This document shows positions 25,216 through 33,570 of a stretch of DNA of 64,000 bases, piece after piece; position 1 is the first letter of the stretch; each line of letters opens with the position of its first letter. The translations under genes and the position numbers were made by a program. The notes under the pieces are model-generated. The model did no database searches, was not told the origin of the DNA, and saw only the letters and a list, made by a program, of their open reading frames with translations. The DNA is from Sulfitobacter sp. HGT1 (GTDB lineage: Bacteria > Pseudomonadota > Alphaproteobacteria > Rhodobacterales > Rhodobacteraceae), in assembly GCF_013282155.1 (NCBI RefSeq), contig NZ_BLWI01000003.1, positions 1-64,000 of the forward strand, in the 5' to 3' direction.

Positions 25216-27588
25216 TTGGAAAAGCGACGGCCCCACTTATTTAAAAGAAAACCTGCGCCGGGCACTCTCGCGGCACTGTTTTTCGGTATGCACTCTGCCA
25301 ATCGCGAGACATACACGGGGGCCTTACGCTGCTCTATCCTTCTCATTCTTGCATGCATCTGTCTGCCGATTACAGCGAGCGCTGTACTGGCACAGCCGTC
25401 GCCTGACTGGACGGGACGCTGGGATACATTCTGGCGCGACGGCGCGGCAGTTGTCGAGTTGGAGGTCGACGGCACCTCAGTCACCGGTACGTATGAGCCA
25501 GGCAGTGGCCGGATCGAGGGGCAGATCGAAGGGCAGGTTCTGCGCGGCCGTTGGTTCGAAGATGACGTCAGCGGAGGCCTGATCTTCGGGATATCGGACG
25601 ATGGGCAAAGTTTCACCGGGCGCTTCGACACCGGGGAGTGGTGGAATGGACGCCGATCCGACCCGGCAGGTGAGCGCCTGGTAACTGGCGATGGATCCCC
25701 GAGGCAGACGCTCCAATCGATCGTCGCATCGGTGAGTGATTTCCTGGTCGGCGGAGATGTGGATGCCTTGCGCTATACCCGGACTCTTCTCGAGTTCGAA
25801 GGAGGCGAAGCACCGGCGAATACGCTGCGCCATCGCCAAGCCCTGCTTTGGGATATCATCGATCTGTCGACCTTCCGGGTCTACGATGCGCCAGCGCGTC
25901 CCGAGACCGACACCGCCACATTCACAATTGCGCTCGATGGGACCGAAACAACCTATGATTTGCGGTTCGTCCAAGCGAGCGATGGCGGTTGGCGGCTCGT
26001 TGTAGAAGACGCCGAGACGCTATCCGCCACCGTCCGGCGCTATCTCAACGCACTTGGACAGCCTAATGTAGCATCAGCCAAGGCCGCCATGGCGCATTCC
26101 CCGCGTGGCGTCATGCAACGGTTCTTGTTCGGGGTACATGATTGGGAGGGACCGGGACGGGACGCCGTGTTGTCGACGCTGGACCTCTCCATGCTGCCGG
26201 ACCACCTACACAAGGCCGAGGGACCATTGCTGGCGGACTATCTGAAGAATGTTCTCGACCGCGCTGGCTTCATTTTTTTGCAAGAAGTTCCGAACAACCC
26301 AAACCGGACAACGCCCTACGTCCACTATGCGCATCCCGTTGGAGACATTGTCATCGCGCGCATGCCGACAGAAGGCGAAGATGCACCCGGTCAATGGGCC
26401 TTCGATGCAGAAACACTGCGCAACTTGCCTGCGCTCTATTCAGCCATGCAAAGCCTTCCGCTGGCCGAAGGTATCCCGCCGAGCGAACCTCTAACACAGT
26501 TTTTCTCGCTGCGAGAGCGTATCCGGGACGTCTCCCCGGGTCTGTTGAACCGAGCCGCGGTAATCGAAAACTGGCAATGGATCGCTATCGCGGCGATGGT
26601 TGGCGTGGTCATCGTTCTGGTTGCATTGCTGGGTCTTTTCATTTCAAAGGCACAGGTGGACGAAGACGCAGCCAAGACCGGCGCATCCCAGAAAAACGGG
26701 TTGGTTCTGGCGGCAAGGCTCACTATGTGGAGTCTGATCCTTGTTTGGGGTTTCAGCCTGGTTGGGATCATTGAGACGCCGCTCGCTGCGCTGCACACGC
26801 TCGTCTCTGCAGCGGCAGTCATTGGCGCGACTTGGTTCGCGGTTCTCGCGACCGGCATGATCGGAGCCTTTTTTCAGCGCAGAGCCGCCACCACAGTGAG
26901 TTATGCCGACGAAATCGTAACAGCGATGGCGATCGGCATCATCAAACTGGCCTTGATTACGGTCGGTCTGCTTCTGCTCGCAGAAATTGTCGATCTGCCC
27001 TACGAAGGCGTTCTGGCGGGTTTGGGTGTTGGCGGCCTGGCCCTGGCGTTTGCCGCCCGCGAGACGGTGTCCAACGTACTCGGCGGAATACTCCTCCTGA
27101 CCGACCGACCGTTCCGGCGTGGCGACCTGATCGAAACACATGGTCAACTCGCAACGGTCGAGACAGTTGGCGTACGATCCACGCGGCTGAAGCGGCTCGA
27201 TGACACCGTGATGATCATTCCAAACGCACAGTTGAGCGATCAGGTCATCGTGAATTGGGGATTGCGCGAACGCCGCCGTATCGACCTCTCGATTGGTTTG
27301 ACCTACGACACCCCGCGTCAGAAATTGGATCAGTTCATCGAAGAGCTGCGCGCCGCAATGTTGCGGCAACCAAGCGCTGATGCACAAGACTGCTTTGTCG
27401 GGCTAAAGGACTTTGGAGAGTCCGCTATTGAGATCGAGTGCCGTTGTTTTGTATTCGTCTCGAACTACGACGAGCAGGTGGCAGTGCGCTCTGGCCTCGT
27501 TGCCGACATCGTCGATCTGGCCAAGCAAGTTGGAGTGGGCTTCGCTTTCCCGACAAGGACGATCCATCTCGTCAACGAGAAGGCGTGA
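25216..27588 (+). CDS. MscS-family mechanosensitive channel with long periplasmic N-terminus
   Basis: A 790-residue inner-membrane protein. A signal/anchor helix at about 37-58 is followed by a beta-rich domain (DWTGRWDTFWRDG...GSVTGTYEP-like strands, about 65-145), then a long helical periplasmic part. Four hydrophobic segments follow (about 455-475, 505-525, 535-555, 575-600), and then the pore helix and MscS beta domain: GVGGLALAFAARETVSNVLGG (in two parts), then TDRPFRRGDLIE and VMIIPNAQLSDQVIVNW. MscS channels release solutes on hypo-osmotic shock. I use the TTG at 25216, which has AAGGA six bases before it; an ATG at 25288 is the alternative and would remove the positive N-terminus. Confidence 0.9.
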   Translation: MEKRRPHLFKRKPAPGTLAALFFGMHSANRETYTGALRCSILLILACICLPITASAVLAQPSPDWTGRWDTFWRDGAAVVELEVDGTSVTGTYEPGSGRIEGQIEGQVLRGRWFEDDVSGGLIFGISDDGQSFTGRFDTGEWWNGRRSDPAGERLVTGDGSPRQTLQSIVASVSDFLVGGDVDALRYTRTLLEFEGGEAPANTLRHRQALLWDIIDLSTFRVYDAPARPETDTATFTIALDGTETTYDLRFVQASDGGWRLVVEDAETLSATVRRYLNALGQPNVASAKAAMAHSPRGVMQRFLFGVHDWEGPGRDAVLSTLDLSMLPDHLHKAEGPLLADYLKNVLDRAGFIFLQEVPNNPNRTTPYVHYAHPVGDIVIARMPTEGEDAPGQWAFDAETLRNLPALYSAMQSLPLAEGIPPSEPLTQFFSLRERIRDVSPGLLNRAAVIENWQWIAIAAMVGVVIVLVALLGLFISKAQVDEDAAKTGASQKNGLVLAARLTMWSLILVWGFSLVGIIETPLAALHTLVSAAAVIGATWFAVLATGMIGAFFQRRAATTVSYADEIVTAMAIGIIKLALITVGLLLLAEIVDLPYEGVLAGLGVGGLALAFAARETVSNVLGGILLLTDRPFRRGDLIETHGQLATVETVGVRSTRLKRLDDTVMIIPNAQLSDQVIVNWGLRERRRIDLSIGLTYDTPRQKLDQFIEELRAAMLRQPSADAQDCFVGLKDFGESAIEIECRCFVFVSNYDEQVAVRSGLVADIVDLAKQVGVGFAFPTRTIHLVNEKA

Positions 27589-27935
27589 AGCAACTCGGGA
27601 GAGCTAAGTTTTATTGTTTCTACTTTGGTCTGTTATTTCCGCACAGGGTATCATCGGTAGGGAGCGATGGAACGCTGATCATCGAAGGCGGCTGTTTTAA
27701 ATCTGCGTTACAGACACGAACGGCGCGATTGCGAACCGTATGTCTCGGTCAACAACCTCAATGCGGATGGTCAGATTAGGACCGATCCATGTAAGGAAAT
27801 GTCCGCAAAGCGCACCTCGCCCCGTTCGAGCATTCCGCAGCATTTGTCGATTTGGGCTCTGCACCGACTAACGTTGCATGAGATACTGATATCCGCATTG
27901 AAATGGCGAACGGCAGGACCGCTCGCCAAGTTGCA
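27589..27935. other. Gene-free stretch after the MscS gene
   Basis: No gene or strong signal seen in these 347 bases. Near 27850 a short stretch resembles sequence in other gaps (GATTTGGGCTCT). Confidence 0.4.
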
Positions 27936-28568
27936 CTAGATGTGAATTCGTTCTGCGATGCTCAGGGCATCTTCGAGTTCCACGCCAAGATTCCGAACAG
28001 TACTGTCAACCTTGGTATGACCAAGCAGCAGCTGGATTGCGCGAAGGCTACCTGTTTTTCGACAAAATCTCCGCTGCCTTTGTCCGGCAGAGGGAGTGCG
28101 TGCCGTATCCGCTCGGCTCGAGGCCAATCGCAGTTACCAATCACGAACGTGCCGACCATACTGGCGGGTTGAGATGTGTGGCCGGTCATGGAAACGGCTT
28201 GGGAACATAAATGGGCACGCAAACATCTCAGGGGATTTGACCCAGGATATCACGGTTTCCCGCGTGTTTTCCGTCAGTTCGAACTGCACAGGTCGCTTGG
28301 TCTTGCTCTGGATCACGGAAACGCGTTCCCGAACGCGGTCGTCCTTTTCAAGGTCTGACACGGCCAGTTTCACAAGATCACAACCGCGCAGCTTGCTGTC
28401 GATGGCGAGGTTAAACAAAGCCAGATCGCGGAGATAACCCGCCAGTTCGAGCCGCGCTCGGATCGCCCAGACCTGTTTTGGTAGGAGGGGACGTTTCTGG
28501 CCGATGATACGTCCCTTGTTCCAGGCCCTGCGTTTTGGGGTGACGGCGGGTAGTTGGACTCTTGGCAT
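27936..28568 (-). pseudogene. Decayed tyrosine recombinase (homolog of the intact one at 45652-46284)
   Basis: Read on the minus strand from ATG 28568 this follows the intact integrase almost residue for residue (MPRVQLPAVTPKRR, LLPKQVWAIRARLEL, SKLRGCDLVKLAV). At 28136-28134 the loss of one base turns the codon after RDW into a TAA stop. A compensating one-base gain about 75 bases later restores the frame, and the end (LRAIQLLLGHTKVDSTVR, then NLGVELEDALSIAE) is again parallel. Total length is exactly the 633 bases of the intact gene. The catalytic tyrosine of TVRYLGVE is replaced by asparagine and the HxxR motif falls in the shifted part, so it cannot be active. It is inverted relative to the intact gene, about 17 kb away. 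Confidence 0.9.
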
Positions 28569-28743
28569 GATATGCCCTCCAATCCTCCCTCCATACCCAG
28601 ACATCAACACAGCGCTGACTCTGAGAACGTAGCATCTGTTTGGATGACCGCTTCGGCTGCTGCGGTGCCGCAAATGAACTTTCGCTTATGCCGCATATTT
28701 TGCGCTGCGTGCGCCCGCAGCAGGATTTAAAGACTTCCGCTGT

Positions 28744-28769
28744 GGGCTCTTCTGTAGCATTCGCTGCGC
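28744..28769 (+). repeat. 26-bp intergenic repeat, copy 2
   Basis: It matches 14418-14443 at 25 of 26 bases. It lies between the dead integrase and hipA, in a gap that otherwise holds no gene. Confidence 0.7.
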
Positions 28770-28831
28770 TATTTACGAACGGCTGCTTTCGCTTACCGTA
28801 AAGGCCAAATACCTATCGAAACGACCCCTGA

Positions 28832-30148
28832 CTAAGCTAGCAATTGCCCTCGCGACCCTTCAAATTGATCAGTCAGAGTATCATGATCCGAACTCAAGCC
28901 TTCGATACAGTACGGATTCAGGAATTGTCGCCCGCCAAACAGGGCTTTGTCTGTTGCGCTGAGGTCTGCGAGCTCACAGACCGCGTCCCATTTACGGGCA
29001 ATCGTGATAATCTGTTGCGTGATGACCTCGATTGCGTCGTCGTCGGTGAGTAGGAAATCTGGTGCGGCGGTTAGACAACTGGCCAAAGTGCTCATCCGAT
29101 TGTCGCCCTTGATTAGCATCGCCTGCGTCGCTTCATTCCCGGTGCGGCCTTGAGGGCAGATGTCATAAGCGGGGGAGAGCGTAAGCATTTCGCCGTCCCA
29201 AAAGGCTGCATGATTGCGGGCGTGATCGTCCGTATTGCCACACAGCACGTTAAAGCAGATTCGGCCAAACAGCTCTCGCAGCGTCTCCTTGGGCTTGGCG
29301 AAGCGGTGACGAATGATCTCGGCCAGATCCTCGTAGGAGGCATAGCGCGCCATCATCTCATCCAGCCCAAGGATTGTAAGTGCAGACACCATCGCTTTGC
29401 GATGCCAGTCCTCACCTGCGCGGGTCCGGTCAAAGCGCTCGATCAAGAGCACGTCTTTGCCGCCAGCTTCAATCATCGAGACGGGCGCGACGTCTAGGCC
29501 GCAGGCAGCCGCGAGCTTCATCGCGATGAATTCCGCTTTGACGACGCTATAGAGGTCGCCGCTTGCCGAGAATTTGGCGATCAACTTGCGATCTCCGCGA
29601 TCGATCAGCGCCTTGGGCCGCGCGCCACCGATTGATGTACCGTGATTGAGCGCCTGATCTAGGCCAAGCGTCAGGGGCGCGCCTTTTTCAATGAGACTGG
29701 CTGCCTCGATGAGTTCCTCATATGTGGCTTCGGATTTCCGGCGCGGCACATACTGCGTCGCCGACGCTTGGAAATCGAGGGCACCGATGCGGTCAGAACC
29801 GGATGCAAGCAGGTAGGATATTTCTGTGATGTTGCCGACTTCGGCTGTACTCGCCTTTGCGCCCACCAAACGATTGATGATGACACGCCGCCCCCATGCA
29901 TCCGGAGAGCCGTCGCGAATGCAGCTGGCCATCGAAAGACCGGCCTGAGGTTCGATGATGCCTCGACGCAGCGGGAGTTCGGGTGCGTATATCGGTATTG
30001 CATCGGTGCGCTCGAGGTAGCTTGCACCGTAATTGAATACGAACCGGTCCGCATCTTGCGTGATGCGCCCTGCAACGACAGGGGCGGTGCTTTCGGGCAG
30101 CCATATCCAGACAAAGGCCTCCGAGGCTTGGGCAAAATTAGAAGTCAT
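28832..30148 (-). CDS. hipA: HipA-family toxin kinase
   Basis: A 438-residue HipA. The N-terminal domain (ESTAPVVAGRI, FNYGASYLERTDAIPI) is followed by the serine/threonine-kinase-like core: SIGGARPKALI (P-loop type, about 170-180), LIERFDRT, then the catalytic GNTDDHARN (about 303-311) and the metal-binding SPAYDICP (about 325-332). All key residues look intact. HipA kinases phosphorylate aminoacyl-tRNA synthetases such as GltX and stall growth; HipB blocks them. It overlaps hipB by 11 bases and is read after it. On a plasmid the pair is expected to act as an addiction module (inference). Confidence 0.93.
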   Translation of the reverse strand: MTSNFAQASEAFVWIWLPESTAPVVAGRITQDADRFVFNYGASYLERTDAIPIYAPELPLRRGIIEPQAGLSMASCIRDGSPDAWGRRVIINRLVGAKASTAEVGNITEISYLLASGSDRIGALDFQASATQYVPRRKSEATYEELIEAASLIEKGAPLTLGLDQALNHGTSIGGARPKALIDRGDRKLIAKFSASGDLYSVVKAEFIAMKLAAACGLDVAPVSMIEAGGKDVLLIERFDRTRAGEDWHRKAMVSALTILGLDEMMARYASYEDLAEIIRHRFAKPKETLRELFGRICFNVLCGNTDDHARNHAAFWDGEMLTLSPAYDICPQGRTGNEATQAMLIKGDNRMSTLASCLTAAPDFLLTDDDAIEVITQQIITIARKWDAVCELADLSATDKALFGGRQFLNPYCIEGLSSDHDTLTDQFEGSRGQLLA

Positions 30149-30482
30149 CGTCGACCTCTTGCTTGGATGCCCGGACGCTCTTTGGCAGGAGTGTTAGTTT
30201 TTCATCAAGGCGGGCATTGTGCATTGCCAGCGTACTGTCATCGGCATCAAACAGACGCACGCCAACAAGCGCTGCGACCTCGAAGACCGTGCCGATCTCA
30301 GGGCCGGGTGCACCTTTTTCGATGTTATACAGTGTCGTGCGGCTAATGTTTGCACGGTCCGCAAGGTCTTGCGCTGTCATGCCGCGTTCCGTGCGCGCGA
30401 CGCGGATCAGCTTGCCGAAGGTAGACAAAGCTTGCTTCGTAACCCGTGAGTAACTTCTTTTGCGTTTCATGTGCGCTGCCAT
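30138..30482 (-). CDS. hipB: HipB-family antitoxin, XRE repressor
   Basis: Up to 114 residues. The start is either MAAHMKRK (ATG 30482) or MKRKRSY (ATG 30470); no clear ribosome site decides. A Cro/CI-type helix-turn-helix spans about residues 18-75 (GKLIRVARTERGMTAQDLADR, in two parts, and ISRTTLYNIEKGAPGPEIGT). The C-terminal tail (ALHNARLDEK..PKSVRASKQEVDDDF) is charged and flexible as in HipB. It neutralises HipA and represses the operon. Three matching inverted repeats lie just upstream at 30514-30609. Confidence 0.9.
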   Translation of the reverse strand: MAAHMKRKRSYSRVTKQALSTFGKLIRVARTERGMTAQDLADRANISRTTLYNIEKGAPGPEIGTVFEVAALVGVRLFDADDSTLAMHNARLDEKLTLLPKSVRASKQEVDDDF

Positions 30483-30513
30483 TGTCTGATTAGATGAACG
30501 TGAGATGTCTTAC

Positions 30514-30609
30514 GTCCAGTATATTGGACAAGTATTATCAATCTGGCGTCGAGTCAAGATGTTGTCCAGTATTCTGAACGTAATGAAGCGAATGTTCAGG
30601 TAAGTGAAC
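30514..30609. promoter_or_regulatory. Three HipB-type operators upstream of hipBA
   Basis: Three 16-bp inverted repeats of the form GTYCA-N6-TGRAC: GTCCAGTATATTGGAC (30514-30529), GTCCAGTATTCTGAAC (30564-30579) and GTTCAGGTAAGTGAAC (30594-30609). Centre distances are 50 and 30 bases, close to five and three DNA turns, so a repressor would sit on the same face of the helix. The hipBA promoter must lie among them. Confidence 0.8.
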
Positions 30610-30878
30610 GAAACTGGTCTTTGGTGCATCCATTCCAGCAAACCGGCCCCACCAGAGCTTGGGGGGAGATGGAAGAGAGCGAGATGTGTCGTTCCCAGGT
30701 CTGACGGAGGCAGGGTCTTTTGATCGGCGCGTTGTCAGTCAAATTGGAAATGAAGATGCCTTCCCGCAATTTCTTTTGTCAGTGTTCACTATCAGCGACG
30801 TGGCCATAGGCTTTCTCCTGATGTGTTGAGTTGCTCGATAATTCTGGTCGCAGCTGTCGCCCCGTCCACAAAGGTTGT

Positions 30879-30936
30879 CCCCGCTCTTTTTCCCCTGTCC
30901 CTGCGGGCCATTCTTCGCGGAACAAAAAGAGCGGGG
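30879..30936 (+). promoter_or_regulatory. Stem-loop leader element, copy 2
   Basis: A 13-bp perfect outer stem (CCCCGCTCTTTTT 30879-30891 with AAAAAGAGCGGGG 30924-30936) encloses a 32-nt loop that begins CCCCTG and ends GCGGGCCATTC..TCGCG..AAC, the same as the loop ends of copy 1 (5911-5973). The shared 13-mer TCTCCGCTGCGCT follows at 30945-30957. It is 94 bases ahead of the DUF736 start. The stem sequences of the two copies are unrelated although both pair perfectly, which points to selection on structure. The rest of 30610-31030 has no gene. Confidence 0.6.
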
Positions 30937-31030
30937 CCTGCCCCTCTCCGCTGCGCTTCGCCTTCGGTATGTCCGGGCCTTGGCCAGCTGCAAGGTGACC
31001 ATCATTGCAACGCAAACAAGGAGAAAAGCA

Positions 31031-31369
31031 ATGACCACGAACTGCATCAAATTCACCAGCGACGACATCGAAACAGCAAAAGGTATCGGCTCAATTTCAA
31101 CCCTGACATTCGACCTCGACATCACAGTCGAGCCCGTTGCCAGCAGCAACCCTATGGCACCAACGCATCGCGTCCTCGGCCGCTCCCCTCGCGGCAAACT
31201 GGTTGAATGCGGTGGCATCTGGAAGAAGCAGAACAAAGACACCGGTTCTGACTACTTCACCCTGACGGTCCGCGATCACGCCTTCAACGCCAACCTTGGC
31301 AAGGCCGCGAGCCAGGATGACATGTCTCTGCAAGCCATCATCCCCTGGGGCCCAAAAGAGGCCGCCTAA
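31031..31369 (+). CDS. DUF736 plasmid protein
   Basis: A 112-residue soluble protein starting at ATG 31031 with AAGGAG 9 bases upstream. It is recognised by the family pattern: GSISTLTFDLDITVEPV, a central RGKLVECGGIWKK, DYFTLTVRDHAFNANLG and the ending IIPWGP. DUF736 proteins are almost restricted to alphaproteobacterial plasmids and conjugative islands, where they usually lie close to transfer or antirestriction genes. Their function is unknown. A stem-loop element precedes the gene and a strong hairpin follows it, so it is transcribed alone. Confidence 0.88.
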   Translation: MTTNCIKFTSDDIETAKGIGSISTLTFDLDITVEPVASSNPMAPTHRVLGRSPRGKLVECGGIWKKQNKDTGSDYFTLTVRDHAFNANLGKAASQDDMSLQAIIPWGPKEAA

Positions 31370-31375
31370 CACACG

Positions 31376-31408
31376 GGCCAGACCGCTTCGGCGGTCTGGC
31401 CACTTTCC
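31376..31408 (+). terminator. Terminator hairpin after the DUF736 gene
   Basis: An 11-bp perfect stem (GGCCAGACCGC 31376-31386 with GCGGTCTGGCC 31391-31401) closed by a UUCG tetraloop and followed by ACTTTCCC. Very stable. The following 31409-31829 shows no gene. Confidence 0.8.
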
Positions 31409-31829
31409 CGCACGGCAGAGAGCATTGCTCATGTGGAATAAGCGGCTGATATGCGCAGTACATTTTCTGCAAAGCGCGCGGGGGTCGAATAGTTGAAGAG
31501 ATGTTTGATTATTGTTCTCGATCAAATTAACCAGGCAAAAGGCAGGAAACTGTCGGCGACCCGTAATGCTGTGTGCAGTGCGAGCGCTGCGGTGACCCAA
31601 GCCCCAAAGGCAAGGTTGCAAGCCGCAGTTACAAGCTTATCTCGGAGCAGCTCTTTTTTACTGAGTTATCTGCATGACCGAGTGTGCTGCGGTACGAACC
31701 AATTTTACCGATTGTGACAGCATCAAACCGATATGGATGATCTGGTTGCCAATTTGAAAGCCATCGTCGTTTAAGGCGGTACATCAGCTTGAACTCGCTT
31801 CTGTCCGAATTTTGCGGTATATTTCGGAC

Positions 31830-32495
31830 ATGATCGGATCTGCACAATTGAAAACTTTGCCAGACCGCCTACGCGCTCGTGTAGATGACGCGCCGCGACA
31901 AGTGTGGACGCCAGCTGATTTTGCCGACATCGGGGGTCGCGCAGCTGTCGATAAGGCACTGCAGCGCATGGTCACGTCCGGTCAGCTGCGCCGCATCCAG
32001 CGCGGGCTCTACGACAAACCATCCCAGAATGCGCTGACAGGCAAATCTACCGTACCAGACTACCGCGCCGTCATCGATGCAATCGCGCGTCGCGATCAGG
32101 TTCGCTGGTTGATCGATGGTATGACGGCTGCCAACACGCTCGGCCTCACCAACGCGGTGCCGGCCAAAATCGAAGTGCTTGTTGATGCGCGGTTAAAGCC
32201 TGTCACTCTAGACAATCAAAAGATCGTCTTCAAACAAGCGGCACCTAGTCGGCTGTATTGGGCAGGGCGCCCTGGCATGTATCTGGTGCAGGCCTTGCAC
32301 TGGCTTCATGACGTCATGTCGAGCGACGAAGAACAGGCGGCTGTTCAAAGCGCAGTGCGTCGCCTGCTAGCCAGCCACGAAACTGGCCCGGCACTGTTGG
32401 ACGATCTGAAAAGTGGTTTCGCTGCTACGCCAATTTGGATGCAGGACATTTTGCGTGGGCATCTGTTTGGTGCGGCTGCGGGTGATCGAGGCTGA
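31830..32495 (+). CDS. AbiEi-type antitoxin (DUF6088-like)
   Basis: A 221-residue protein beginning at ATG 31830 (MIGSAQLKTLPDRL). An N-terminal winged helix (about 20-70: VWTPADFADIGGRAAVDKALQRM..GQLRRIQRGLYDKP, in two parts) is followed by the AbiEi core (VIDAIARRDQVRWLIDGMTAANTLGLTNAVPAK in pieces, then IEVLVDARLKPVTLDNQKI). In type IV toxin-antitoxin systems AbiEi represses the operon and counters AbiEii, a nucleotidyltransferase toxin encoded directly downstream. Here only a 53-codon stub of the toxin remains. The protein itself looks complete, so it may persist as an orphan repressor or antitoxin (inference). Confidence 0.82.
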   Translation: MIGSAQLKTLPDRLRARVDDAPRQVWTPADFADIGGRAAVDKALQRMVTSGQLRRIQRGLYDKPSQNALTGKSTVPDYRAVIDAIARRDQVRWLIDGMTAANTLGLTNAVPAKIEVLVDARLKPVTLDNQKIVFKQAAPSRLYWAGRPGMYLVQALHWLHDVMSSDEEQAAVQSAVRRLLASHETGPALLDDLKSGFAATPIWMQDILRGHLFGAAAGDRG

Positions 32496-32497
32496 GC

Positions 32498-32659
32498 ATG
32501 GAAGGTTTGAACGCCTCGCTCTCTCCAGATGATGAAATGGCCGCTCGGATGATCGGTGATTACCAAAATGCTGAGGCCATGATCTTCGGTGAGGCTCCAT
32601 CCTTTGATGCAATCCTGGCGTCGACTGGGTCTCTCGAGGACCAATTGAACCAAGCTTGA
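32498..32659 (+). pseudogene. Truncated AbiEii nucleotidyltransferase toxin (C-terminal stub)
   Basis: A 53-codon frame starting two bases after the antitoxin stop. Its last 35 residues (GDYQNAEAMIFGEAPSFDAI and then LASTGSLEDQLN) match the usual C-terminal end of AbiEii/DUF1814 toxins. The nucleotidyltransferase core with its GSxxxD motif and the DxD acids is absent. The frame still opens with an ATG at the expected coupling distance, as if a deletion had joined the start of the toxin gene to its end. It cannot be catalytic. Family placement rests on this short tail only. Confidence 0.6.
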
Positions 32660-33044
32660 TCTTGTGGCTTTGAAGCTGTCGTTCGGTTTTTTGGAGCGGC
32701 TTGGTTGAGATCAGGTGAGCAGCAACTTCGTATCTGAGTGTGGGATACCGTCCTCTTTCGCCTGCAGGAAAACTGGTGAGAGACGGTTCAATTCTTCACC
32801 GTGTTGTGCTCTTCCCATTGACCTGTTGGCCCATCAGATCGCTAGCCCGGAGGCGAGCGGGCTGCAACGCTTGGGCAAGGTTTCTGGACGGCTGGCGCCT
32901 TGCGCGCTGCTTTGCATCGCCCACAACAAAAATCGCCCTTCACGTGCTCCATTTCATTGCGCCCCAAGTTGGGTGCAGCCCGCTCTGATGCCTCCGGTCT
33001 TTTCCACGATCCGTCCAACGACGATCAATGGAAAGGATCACAAC
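32660..33044. other. Long 5' leader of the small gene at 33045
   Basis: No gene seen. It has several hairpins (for example AGCCCG 32844-32849 with CGGGCT 32858-32863) and, as before the DUF2493 and DUF736 genes, a long GC-rich leader ahead of a small plus-strand plasmid gene. It lacks the conserved loop of the two stem-loop elements. Confidence 0.4.
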
Positions 33045-33221
33045 ATGACATTCGAACAATCTCTCGACCTCGCAGAACTGCAAGCTGACATGGCCTTTGA
33101 AACCTACCTCTCAGCCTTTGAGGAGGGTGACCATCCTGAAGTCATAGACAGCCTCGCAACCGAGGCTCTGATTGCCCAAGATCGCTGCGCAGATTTGCGC
33201 TCTCAGGATCTGGCTCATTGA
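33045..33221 (+). CDS. Small acidic plasmid protein, unknown
   Basis: A 58-residue protein from ATG 33045 with GGAAAGG 9 bases upstream. It is strongly acidic and helical (MTFEQSLDLAELQADMAFET and EEGDHPEVIDSLATEALIAQD). No family recognised. Two stem-loops follow the stop, the second a clear terminator, which supports expression as a single-gene unit. By position it lies about 350 bases from the candidate oriT on the side that would enter a recipient first. Small acidic leading-region proteins are often inhibitors of host systems, but nothing here shows that. Confidence 0.6.
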   Translation: MTFEQSLDLAELQADMAFETYLSAFEEGDHPEVIDSLATEALIAQDRCADLRSQDLAH

Positions 33222-33229
33222 GCCAGATA

Positions 33230-33334
33230 CCCCTGCGGATTGAGTGATCCGCAGGGGAGGGCGACCTCCTGTGGGAGGCCCCAGACAGGCAGTTGTAGAA
33301 GCTGACACCGACGCGGTCGGGCGTCAGCTTTTTT
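33230..33334 (+). terminator. Double terminator after the small acidic gene
   Basis: The first hairpin has an 11-bp perfect stem (CCCCTGCGGAT 33230-33240 with ATCCGCAGGGG 33247-33257). The second, 33299-33330, has outer stem AAGCTGAC/GTCAGCTT and inner stem CCGAC/GTCGG and runs into TTTT (33331-33334), a textbook intrinsic terminator. The remainder up to 33528 holds no gene. Confidence 0.85.
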
Positions 33335-33528
33335 GCTGTTTTCATGTTGATCACTCGATGCGCCTTGGGGGCGCATATCCTTGCGTATTGTTTTGTATGT
33401 GAAGGCCCGCGCTCGCTTTGTGCGAGCTGCCAACAGGGTCAGTCAGAATGTTTCTGATAGTTGGTGTGGCCTCTGGGAGGCGGCGTGAAGCGCATAGAAA
33501 TTGAACTCATGCAAAAAGATAAATTGCA

Positions 33529-33543
33529 CAATATGTATTATTG
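33529..33543. promoter_or_regulatory. 15-bp palindromic operator ahead of the oriT/relaxase genes
   Basis: CAATATGTATTATTG, an inverted repeat with 5-bp arms and AT-rich centre. CAATATGATATATTG at 58877-58891, in front of the virB operon, is nearly the same. It lies 28 bases from the candidate nick site and about 190 bases before the mobilisation gene. It may bind a transfer regulator or be part of oriT. Confidence 0.55.
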
Positions 33544-33570
33544 ATATATGAAGGAAGGAGAAGAAAAGGA

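Noticed and set aside
26644-27387. A 247-codon minus-strand frame inside the MscS gene
   Set aside because: The MscS motifs are unambiguous on the plus strand; the minus frame has no start signal or known motif.
33369-33379. CATATCCTTGC on the plus strand as nick site
   Set aside because: It resembles the MOBP nick pattern but has CCTTG instead of CCTGC; the site at 33571-33590 is a much better match and lies closer to the inverted repeat.
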